A DNA stretch of 64,000 nt from Conchocele bisecta (Eukaryota; Mollusca; Bivalvia; Lucinida; Thyasiridae): the NCBI GenBank assembly GCA_029237695.1, contig CM055272.1, positions 12,140,042 through 12,204,041 of the forward strand. Direction: 5' to 3'. This document shows, in pieces, positions 25,501-37,500 of this stretch. Each line of letters begins with the position of its first letter. The stretch's first letter is position 1. The notes beneath the pieces are model-generated. The model did no database searches and was not told the DNA's origin. It saw nothing but the letters and a program-made list of their open reading frames with translations. A program made the translations under genes and the position numbers.

Positions 25501-28500
25501 ATATGTATGGTTACCTATTACAGGCTGTATGACAGTGGTGCGTGTGATATATGTATGGCCAATATAATTATGGTTACCTATTGCAGACTGTACGACAGTG
25601 GTGTGTGTGATATATATGTATGGTCAATATATGGTTACCTATTACAGACTGTATGACAGTGGTGCGTGCGATATATGTATGGTCAATATATGGTTACCTA
25701 TTGCAGACTGTATGACAGTGGTGTGTGTAATATATGTATGGTCAATATATGATTACCTATTACAGACTGTATGACAGTGGTGTGTGTGATATATGTATGG
25801 TCAATATATGGTTACCTATTACAGACTGTATGACAGTGGTGTGTGTAATATATGTATGGTCAATATATGGTTACATATTGCAGACTGTATGACAGTGGTG
25901 TGTGTGATATATGTATGGTCAATATATGGTTACCTATTGCAGACTGTATGACAGTGGTGTGTGTGATATATGTATGGCCAATATATGGTTACCTATTGCA
26001 GACTGTATGACAGTGGTGTGTGTGATATATGTATGGTCAATATATGCTTACCTATTGCAGACTGTATGACAGTGGTGCGTTGCGATATATGTTATGGCCA
26101 ATTAATGGTTACCTATTGCAGACTGTATGACAGTTAGGTGCGTAGTGATATATGTATGGTCAATATATATTGGTTACCTATTGCAGAATGTATGACAGTG
26201 GTGCGTGTGATATATGTATGGCCAATATATGGTTACCTATTGCAGACTGTATGACAGTGGTGCGTGTGATATATGTATGGTCAATATATGGTTACCTATT
26301 GCAGACTGTATGACAGTGGTGCGTGTGATATATGTATGGTCAATATATGGTTACCTATTGCAGATCTATGACAGTGGTCGATGTGTATTGTGCAATATAT
26401 GGTTACTATTGCAGACTATATGACAGTGGTGTGACATATTTTATGTATGGCCAATATTGGTTACCTATTGCACTGTATGACAGTGGTGTGTGATATATGT
26501 ATCCGTCAATATATGGTTACCTATGCAGACTGTATGACAGTGGTGTCTGTGATATATGTATGGTCAATATATGGTTACCTATTACAGACTGTATGACAGT
26601 GGTGTGTGCGATATATGTATGGCCAATATATGGTTACCTATTGCAGACTGTACGACAGTGGTGTGTGATATATATGTGGTCAATGGATATGGTTACCTAT
26701 TGCAGACTGTATGACAGTGGTGTGTGTGATATATATGTATGGCCAATATATTGCTACCTATTGCAGACTGTACGACAGTGGTGTGTGTGATATATATGTA
26801 TGGTCAATATATGGTTACCTTTTCCAGACTGTACGACAGTGGTGTGTGTGATATATATGTATGGTCAATATATGGTTACCTATTACAGACTGTATGACGG
26901 TGGTGTTTTGATATATGTATGGTCAACATGTTTAAATATGTTTTCCATTTGTTTTAATATCTACTTAAAAGTGTATGTTACAACATATACCTTTAAGTGA
27001 AATAAGAAAAATAATTTGAATTTTCGAAAATTCACTAACCTGGTTTCCTCTTGCTCTTTCAGGTGATTCCTGTGATGACATTATGTCTGCCGCCCACTCA
27101 TCTGATTGTGGCCACTTGTACAGGCAGCTGGTATCTAACTACACGTCTCCTGGCACAAACAGCTGCAGGTTTGTTAGTGCACTTGTACCACAAACACATG
27201 GTGTAACCCGTAAAATGCCCCAGATCACGCTATTCTAATTACACGGCTGAATATAAAAGATTAAAAATGTGCATGAGATTTGTTTCCACTTTATATCTTT
27301 TAAACCGATGACTGGATTTTCAAATGATATGCCACAAATATTTGCTATGATGAGTCACTGTGTCACATTCTATACCCACATGTTTACTTCCAAGGTCACA
27401 CTTAGAGGTCAAAAGTAAAACAAATATGTGCATGATATTTTATTTCAGACCTATGAATCTCTTTCTGATATTGAATCTGTTCCTGTGTCAAACCAATGTT
27501 TGTGGAGATATTATGACCACTCCCGTGATAGCTCTAGAATTTTTAGCCAGGTTTTTTGAAAAAAAATCCAGGCTATTTGATTGGCGAAAGCCGGGCCGGC
27601 GGGCGGCGGGCGGGCGGCGGGCGGGCGGGCGGCGGGCGGGCGGCGGGCAGCGTCCACAATCAATGTTAAGTTTTCGTGTTTGAGTCCATTTCTTTGTTAC
27701 TGTACCACCTAGGACCACCAAACTTTCACAGCTTCATAATCAAGGGGTGCCCACCACATATCACTATCCAACATGTTACTTTTTTAGCCAGGTTTTTTGA
27801 AAAAAAATGCAGGCTATTGGATTGGCGAAAAGCCGGGTGGGCGGCGGGCGGGCGGGCGGCGTCCACAATCAATGTTAAGTTTTCGTGTTTGAGTCCATTT
27901 CTTTGTTACTGTACCACCTAGGACCACCAAACTTTCACACCTTCATAATCAAGGGGTGCCCACCACATATCATTATCCAACATGTTACTTTTTTTTTAAC
28001 TTGACCCATTTTTTCCGCGTAGTCGACTTAGCCATTTTCAATGTTAAGTTTTCGCGTTTACAATGTTAAGTTTTCGTGTTTAAGTCCATTTCTTTGGTAC
28101 TGTACCACCTAGGACCACCAAACTTTCACAGCTTCATAATCAAGGGGTACCTACCACATATCACTATCCAACATGTTACTTTTTTTTTTTAACTTCACCC
28201 ATTTTTTCCGCGCAGTCGACTTAGCCATTTTCAAATGTTAAGTTTTCGAGTTTTACAAAGTGTTAAGTTTTCGTGTTTAAGTCCATTTCTTTGGTACTGT
28301 ACCACCTAGGACCACCAAACTTTCACAGCTTCATAACCAAGGGGTGCCTACCACATACAACTATCCAACATGTGACCATTTTTTTACCTTCACCTATTAT
28401 TTCTACGTAATTGACTTAGCCATTTTCAACGTTAACTTTTTAACGTACGTCTGGTTAAAGTTTTTTGGTTTTAAAACTTTTTCGTTATACTATATCTCTG

Positions 28501-31500
28501 CAACTGCTTCGCCCATTACCTTGAAACTTCACATGGGTGTTTATCATCATCCATATTTTCATTCTAACCTCCAACCGTGCGGCCCCTGTGCCAATGTCAA
28601 GGTCAAATTACAATTTGAATTATTTTGTTAAAGAGTTTTTTCGTGTACTATATCTCTGCAACTGCTTCACCCAATACCTTGATACTTCACATGGGTGTTT
28701 ATCATCATTGTTTGCACCTGCTTGCGGAAAGCGTGATCCTGTGCCCAATGTCAAGGTCAAATTACTTTGAATTTTTTTGTTAAAGTTTTTTCTTGTACTA
28801 TATCTCTGCAACTGCTTCACCCAATACCTTGATACTTCACATGGGTGTTTATCATCATTGTCGCACCTGCTTGCGGAAAGCGCGATCCTGTGCCCAATGT
28901 GAAGGTCAAATTACTTTGAATTTTTTTGTTAAAGTTTTTTCGTGTACTATATCTCTGCAACTGCTTCACCCAATACCTTGATACTTCACATGGGTGTTTA
29001 TCCATCAATGTCGACCTGCTTGCAGAAAGCGCGTTCCTGTGCCCAATGTGAAGGTCAAATTAATTTGGAATTTTTTTGTTTAAAGTTTTTTCGTGTATAA
29101 ATCAGCAACTTGCTTCACCCAATACCTTGATACTTCACATGGGTGTTTATCATCATTGTCGCACCTGCTTGCGGAAAGCGCGATCCTGTGCCCTATGTCA
29201 AGTTCAAATTACAGTGGAACCCCTCCAAACCGGACCCCCTCTATACCGGAATTCGCGCTATACCGAACATACGACCACGTCCCGAATATTCTGCTATATA
29301 AACACATTAGTTTCTACCCCTCTAATCCGGAACCCCTCTACTCCGTAATCCGGACGCCATTTCAAGTCTCAAAACCATATTTCAGCGTTAAAATAACCCC
29401 GGAAAACCGGAAACACGGTCACCTGTCAGGATGTCATCCAAGAAATACACCGCGCCCAATTTCAATGTTGTTGTTTCAAGCGGGTGTCAAAATCACACCG
29501 TGTTTACATAGGCTGGTTCCCGGTAGTATTGTTCAGCTCTGGTTCCCAAAATGCGGAGCCACGAGAATGAGACCATTCTAACGGACTCCCAACTTGACAT
29601 TTGTGTGGAAGAAATAACAAAATTGATCAAATTACGCACATTAACTTGAGCTTTGTTAAAACAAGCGCTTTCCAACCTTGCGTGTAATGCCGCTAAGCAG
29701 GCGGCGTGTTTTTTGAACGTCATAAGCGGCATTACAAAGTTAAGAATATTCATGCGACCTAAATAGTTGACATGTTTGCTGTTTTACAAAGCTCAATACA
29801 ATAGCATGGTTCACAATTTAATTATACGCGTACGTAAGAATTACGGAAATAAAATAATCGGCACATTATTTGTGAACCCACCGACCGATTAATTGAGATA
29901 ATCTGATAATTACTTAACGAGGCTGTAAACTCGTGACTGTAGCCTGTGGGCTATTGTAGCAGCTCGCGGTAACTACACAGCACACGCGAAATGTGTCATA
30001 TGCTCTTTGCGACCAGTGTAGACCGTAGACTCAGAGTACATTGCGAATCTGCACTATTTGCTATACCCCTTGCGAATCTGCACTATTTGTAATGTCAATA
30101 AATAAAAACACATTCTGATTTTAAAAGAGCGCTCCAGCTGATCGAGAAAGTTATTGGGAATTACACATGTCGACATAATAAAACACAACTGGGTAGCCGA
30201 GCCCCCGTTAAGGTGCGTAATTTGGGGGTACATTTCTTATTTCTCGATACAAATGGCAAGTTGGGAGTGCTTTAGAATCGTCTCATTGGGAATAAAAAGA
30301 AACTTGACATATTTATTGAAAAAATGTGTACATATGCTTTCAATATGGTAATAATGGTATATACTATACAAATCCAAGAGTTAATGATGGAAAACATACA
30401 TTTCCTTAACTGGAAATAGAAAACCCCTCTAAACCGAAAACCCCTATAAACCGAACTTTTCAGTGTGTCCCCAGGGTGTTCGGTTTAGAGGGGTTCCACT
30501 GTACTTTGAATTTTTTTGTTAAAGTTTTTTCGTGTACTATATCTCTGCAACTGCTTCACCCAATACCTTGATACTTCACATGGGTGTTTATCATCATTGT
30601 CACACCTGCTTGCGGAAAGCGCGATATCGTCGGCATTTTGGCATACGTCCGTCCGTTCGTACGTGTGTCCGGTTAAAGTTTTTTGGTTAAAGTTTTTCCA
30701 TCTACTATATCTATTTTTTTAGTGTCCATGCCTCGCCCCAAGGCACGACATGCAGGCCACGGCCATCTAGTCTACAAAAAGTGGGTATAATTATGTTATC
30801 CAAGTGTCTATGCTTGGAAAAAACCTGGCCCTCATGGCATTGCAACTGCCTGCACTAATCTTGCCAATATTTAAATTTCTTTATTTCAAAATACTTGAAT
30901 ATCGTCTCTGCATTCAAGCAGCTTAATTGATTGTNNNNNNNNNNNNNNNNNNNNNNNNNNNNNNNNNNNNNNNNNNNNNNNNNNNNNNNNNNNNNNNNNN
31001 NNNNNNNNNNNNNNNNNNNNNNNNNNNNNNNNNNNNNNNNNNNNNNNNNNNNNNNNNNNNNNNNNNNNNNNNNNNNNNNNNNNNNNNNNNNNNNNNNNNN
31101 NNNNNNNNNNNNNNNNNNNNNNNNNNNNNNNNNNNNNNNNNNNNNNNNNNNNNNNNNNNNNNNNNNNNNNNNNNNNNNNNNNNNNNNNNNNNNNNNNNNN
31201 NNNNNNNNNNNNNNNNNNNNNNNNNNNNNNNNNNNNNNNNNNNNNNNNNNNNNNNNNNNNNNNNNNNNNNNNNNNNNNNNNNNNNNNNNNNNNNNNNNNN
31301 NNNNNNNNNNNNNNNNNNNNNNNNNNNNNNNNNNNNNNNNNNNNNNNNNNNNNNNNNNNNNNNNNNNNNNNNNNNNNNNNNNNNNNNNNNNNNNNNNNNN
31401 NNNNNNNNNNNNNNNNNNNNNNNNNNNNNNNNNNGCTTAATTGATTGTGCTATTGATTAGGCCAACAAAAATAAATTGTTTGTTTCCGCTAACACCTGGG

Positions 31501-34500
31501 AAAATAAATAGGGTAGGCAGGTAGGCGAAACTTTTTTTTTTTCTCAAATTTTTTTTTTTTTAGATGTCTGCTGGAAATGTTTTATTTTCAATATTTCTCG
31601 ACAAAAACTTGGTTTTGACAGCACATAGAAGAATTGTCTCCAGTGGAGATGATTCTCATGTGCTGTCAAAACCAGTTTTTTGTTAAGAATTAAAGCAAAA
31701 ATGAAAAATAGCAGACGGCAATTTCCGTCAACAGCGTAGGAAGGGTTAACCCACTATGGGTTAGTGAAAATATACTGTTTTTATCAAAAAAATTACCGAT
31801 ATGACAAAAAAAAGTGTAGGGTCGGCGGGACAAAATAGGGTCGGTCGGGTTTAGTGGAAACAATTTATTTTTTTATGCCTTACGAGTTGGAATTGCCAAT
31901 AGATGTTCAGAAACGTTGATAATCTGGGCAAGATTAATGCCGGCGTTTGTGTACAGTTTCTTTATTTGACAATACTTGAATATTGTGCTTAAAATGAAGT
32001 AATTTGTTTGGCTGATCAGCCAATCAAATTGCTTGATTGCGAGTCAATATTGCCTATAGATTTTCAGAAGCGTTGATAATCTGGGCAAGATTAACGCAAG
32101 CGGTTCAATTTTTTATTTGACAATACTTGAATTTTGTGCAGCTTGATTGGCTGAGCCTGAACTGTGCTACATCTCAGGCTCAGCCAATCAAACTGCTTGA
32201 TTGCGAGTTGGCATTGGCAATACAGTCTACAGTCCTTTACTCAAAGTCCAGGGGACTGAGAAAAATACTTATGAGTTGATAGTTATTATATAGGACATGT
32301 ACTTGGGACCAAGAATTTGACTTAGTTATCAGTAGTTTGACTTCAGAGAGTTTGAGGTAACGAGTGTATACTGTAGATGTTCAGAAATGTTGATGATCTG
32401 GGCAAGATTAACACAGGTGGTTGTGTACATGTATGATATTGTCTGGTTGCAGGCTGTATGACGAACTGCTAGTCTGTATACAGAGACAGCCTCAACACTG
32501 GAACTGTAGTCGGCCAGACATCGAGGCGGATTTGTCATTCTCGGGTTCTCTCTTTTGGCTGAGCACCAACATCTGTGGAGGCAAGTATAGGACAAGCCAA
32601 ATGCACATAAAGTCCAAACACGGATTTGAGGAATTAAAATGCTTTTGGCTTGTCATACAAGTACAGTAACACATTTGTAAACCGTACTTAAAAACATGTG
32701 ACTGACACCTGTGTTTAAAACATGTTCCTGCTTAAGATGTGCTGTTTGGGGGAGGAGTAAGCTGAACTGAATATTTTTCTTATTTCTCACCAAAAATGTG
32801 GAACATAGATTCACACACATCAGGGTTGTAATGTACCGAGACAAGTTTGTTCGTCTTTAGTTTAGTGACTTCATTTATCTACACAAGTATGTTCATTATC
32901 GTTTTCGGGCTACAGGACTGTGCTATTTGTTCAGGAGCTACACCGGTTGCAATCAATCCCATAAGCCCCATTTGTTCAGTCACAGCCACATAAGCTCACC
33001 CAGCTACATGGAGCGATCCCTGGCTCCCCTACTACTTGTGTTGTATTTACAGACATTGTTTGATCACCCAGCTACATGGAGAGATCCCTGGCTCACCTAC
33101 TACTTGTGTTGTATTTACAGACATTGTTTGCTCACCCAGCTACATGGCACGATCCCTGGCTCACCTACTACTTGTGTTGTATTTACAGACATTGTTTGAT
33201 CACCCAGCTACATGCAGTGATCCCTGGCTCACTACTACTTTGTGTTTGTATTTACTGACAATTGTTTGCTCATCCAAGCTACATGCAGCGATCCCTGGCT
33301 CACCCCTTAATAATTGTGTTGTATTTACAGAGATTGTTTGATCACCCAGCTACATGCAGCGATCCCCGGCTCCCCTACTACTTGTGTTGTATTTACAGAC
33401 ATTGTTTGCTCGCCCAGCTACATGGAGAGATCCCTGGCTCACCTACTACTTGTGTTGTATTTACAGACATTGTTTGCTCACCCAGCTACATGCAGCGATC
33501 CCTGGCTCACCTACTACTTGTGTTGTATTTATAGACATTGTTTGCTCACCCAGCTACATGGCGCGATCCCTGGCTCACCTACTACTTGTGGTGTATTTAC
33601 AGACATTGTTTGCTCACCCAGCTACATGGAGAGATCCCTGGCTCACCTACTACTTGTGTTGTATTTACAGACATTGTTTGCTCACCCAGCTACATGGCAC
33701 GATCCCTGGCTCACCTACTACTTGTGTTGTATTTACAGACATTGTTTGATCACCCAGCTACATGGAGTGATCCCTGACTCACCTTCTACTTGTGTTGTAT
33801 TTACAGACATTGTTTGCTCACCCAGCTACATGGAGAGATCCCTGGCTCCCCTACTACTTGTGTTGTATTTACAGACATTGTTTGCTCACCCAGCTACATG
33901 GAGAGCTCCCTGGCTCACCTACTACTTGTGTTGTATTTACAGACATTGTTTGCTCACCCAGCTACATGGAGTGATCCCTGGCTCACCTACTACTTGTGTT
34001 GTATTTACAGACATTGTTTGCTCACCCAGCTACATGGAGTGATCCCTGGCTCACCTACTACTTGTGTTGTATTTACAGACATTGTTTGCTCACCCAGCTA
34101 CATGGCACGACCCCTGGCTCACCTACTACTTGTGTTGTATTTACAGACATTGTTTGCTCACCCAGCTACATGGAGAGATCCCTGGCTCACCTACTACTTG
34201 TGTTGTATTTACAGACATTGTTTGCTCACCCAGCTACATGGAGAGATCCCTGGCTCACCTACTACTTGTGCTGTATTTACAGACATTGTTTGCTCACCCA
34301 GCTACATGGAGAGATCCCTGGCTCACCTACTACTTGTGCTGTATTTACAGACATTGTTTGCTACAGCTACATGCAGTGATCCCTGGCTCACCTACTACTT
34401 GTGTTGTATTTACAGACATTGTTTGCTCATCCAGCTACATGCAGCGATCCCTGGCTCACCTAATAATTGTGTTGTATTTACAGAGATTGTTTGATCACCC

Positions 34501-37500
34501 AGCTACATGCAGCGATCCCTGGCTCCCCTACTACTTGTGTTGTATTTACAGACATTGTTTGCTCGCCCAGCTACATGGAGAGATCCCTGGCTCACCTACT
34601 ACTTGTGTTGTATTTACAGACATTGTTTGCTCACCCAGCTACATGCAGTGATCCCTGGCTCACCTACTACTTGTGTTGTATTTACAGACATTGTTTGCTC
34701 ACCCAGCTACATGCAGCGATCCCTGGCTCACCTACTACTTGTGTTGTATTTACAGACATTGTTTGCTCACCCAGCTACATGGCGCGATCCCTGGCTCACC
34801 TACTACTTGTGTTGTATTTACAGACATTGTTTGATCACCCAGCTACATGGAGTGATCCCTGACTCACCTTCTACTTGTGTTGTATTTACAGACATTGTTT
34901 GCTCACCCAGCTACATGGCGCGATCCCTGGCTCACCTACTACTTGTGTTGTATTTACAGACATTGTTTGATCACCCAGCTACATGGAGTGATCCCTGACT
35001 CACCTTCTACTTGTGTTGTATTTACAGACATTGTTTGCTCACCCAGCTACATGGAGAGATCCCTGGCTCACCTACTACTTGTGTTGTATTTACAGACATT
35101 GTTTGCTCACCCAGCTACATGGAGTGATCCCTGACTCACCTACTACTTGTGTTGTATTTACAGACATTGTTTGCTCACCCAGCTACATGGAGTGATCCCT
35201 GGCTCACGTACTACTTGTGTTGTATTTACAGACATTGTTTGCTCACCCAGCTACATGCAGTGATCCCTGGCTCACCTACTACGTGTGTTGTATTTACAGA
35301 CATTGTTTGCTCACCCAGCTACATGGAGTGATCCCTGGCTCACCTACTACTTGTGTTGTATTTACAGACATTGTTTGCTCACCCAGCTACATGGAGAGAT
35401 CCCTGGCTCACCTACTACTTGTGTTGTATTTACAGACATTGTTTGCTCGCCCAGCTACATGGAGAGATCCCTGGCTCACCTACTACTTGTGTTGTATTTA
35501 CAGACATTGTTTGCTCACCCAGCTACATGGAGAGATCCCTGGCTCACCTACTACTTGTGTTGTATTTACAGAGATTGTTTGCTCACCCAGCTACATGGAG
35601 CGATCCCTGGCTCACAAACTACTTCTTGTGTTGTATTTACAAACATTGTTTGCTCACCCAGCTACATGCAGTGATCCCTGGCTCACCTACTACTTGTGTT
35701 GTATTTACAGACATTGTTTGCTCACCCAGCTACATGCAGAGATCCCTGGCTCACCTACTACTTGTGTTGTATTTACAGACATTGTTTGCTCATCCAGCTA
35801 CATGGAGTGATCCCTGGCTCACCTACTACTTGTGTTGTATTTACAGACATTGTTTGCTCACCCAGCTACATGCAGAGATCCCTGGCTCACCTACTACTTG
35901 TGTTGTATTTACAGACATTGTTTGCTCACCCAGCTACATGCAGAGATCCCTGGCTCACCTACTACTTGTGTTGTATTTACAGACATTGTTTGCTCACCCA
36001 GCTACATGAAGCGATCCCTGGCTCACCTACTACTTGTGTTGTATTTACAGACATTGTTTGATCACCCAGCTACATGGAGTGATCCCTGGCTCACCTACTA
36101 CTTGTGTTGTAGTTACAGACATTGTTTGCTCACCCAGCTACATGCAGAGATCCCTGGCTCACCTACTACTTGTGTTGTATTTACAGACATTGTTTGCTCA
36201 CCTAGCTACATGCAGCGATCCCTGGAGGAGGATTGTAAATCTCTGAAAGTCTTCATCAATGACACCTCTGACTGCCAGTAAGTGACCTCCCATTGACACA
36301 ATGCACCTTAGGAGATTGGTGGCCATAACTTATATGAATCACTTAAATGGGGTTGTGGGAATTTAACTCTTTGCATGCTGGGGAATTTGTGTGAGGTTTC
36401 GAAAATAGGTACCTTGGCCATATTACTGTCAGAAAATAGATACCATGACCATATAACTGTCAAAAATAGGTACATTGACCATATAAATGTCAGAAAATAG
36501 TTACCTTGACCATGTGACTGTCAGAAAATAGTTACCTTGACCATATTACTGTCAGTAAATAGGTACCTTGACCATATAACCATGATAACTGTCAGAAAAT
36601 TAGATGGAGAAATGGCTATTTGATGTGAAATTAAATTTTTACCACCATTAATTTTTACTCCTGTACCGTATTTTGCCGAGTATTAGACACACTTTTTTTA
36701 CCCAGATTTTCATACACACGTTTGGATACAAGAGCATTTTTTTCACCCTGAAATATCGACAAAATTGACAAAAATTCATAAAATAAAGATTTGTTTCGAT
36801 ATTTGTTGTGGTTGTTAGTCTTTGCGGTAACATCCATTTGAAATTGGAAATAATATCCTCAGATTCGTATTCTAAACAGTTTGCGCCTTACTCGTTTCAA
36901 CCACAGGCTTTCGGCGTGTTTCGGCTTTCATCGGTATAACTGCATATATATATATAGAGTTATACCGACGAAAGCCGAAACACGCTGAATGCCTGTGGTT
37001 TCCACGCTGTGTCACATTCGGTCGACATTTTCTCTGCCGAATCACGATCTGGCCTCTATCATTTGAATTATCTTTTGAAAACATTTACCTGGCCCATATC
37101 GGTCGGTGTCATTTTGCCATGAAAAATATTGCTTGACACCATTAACGGTAAATCCCAATATGCATAATGCAATTCCACGCAAGTTATAAAACTCCATCAT
37201 TAGTTTCATGTTTGTTTACATGATGCTGATTCGTCCAAAGTGGCAAGCCTAAGTCAGCTGGCCGAAATCAAACACACCGCGTGTCAAGATTTACAACACA
37301 AAGCCATATCAAATATCAATACACGCGGTTGCTGGCGTCAGTTTCGTATTCGTCACTAAACTGGTACCCTGTCTGATGCGTGCCCAGTGAAACAATACTA
37401 CCGGGAACCAGTCTATTTATGACACGGCAAACATGTTTATGTGAATTGGGTCTCTATCTCAGACAAATCCCGGCTTATTGCATTAGCGGCCAGACCAGGC

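Larger units (their letters stand above)
16870..26930 (+). repeat. Module block, copy 2 of the near-identical duplication
   Basis: Counterpart of 3707-12660. It contains exons at 17549, 21487, 23144 and 23358, the 28-bp array and a longer 59-bp array. About 23144-24750 is unusually rich in single-base insertions and deletions compared with copy 1, as in unpolished long-read sequence. Confidence 0.8.

Noticed and set aside
29493..29753. Transposase fragment in the pogo-like element
   Set aside because: The 86-codon minus-strand frame shows no recognisable transposase motif.
30927..31460. Open frames across the N runs (also at 48117-48737)
   Set aside because: They consist of unknown bases.
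33314..36281. Overlapping long open frames of 130-242 codons on the + strand
   Set aside because: They come from a 68-bp unit without stop codons read in all three frames; only the last 91 bases are a real exon.
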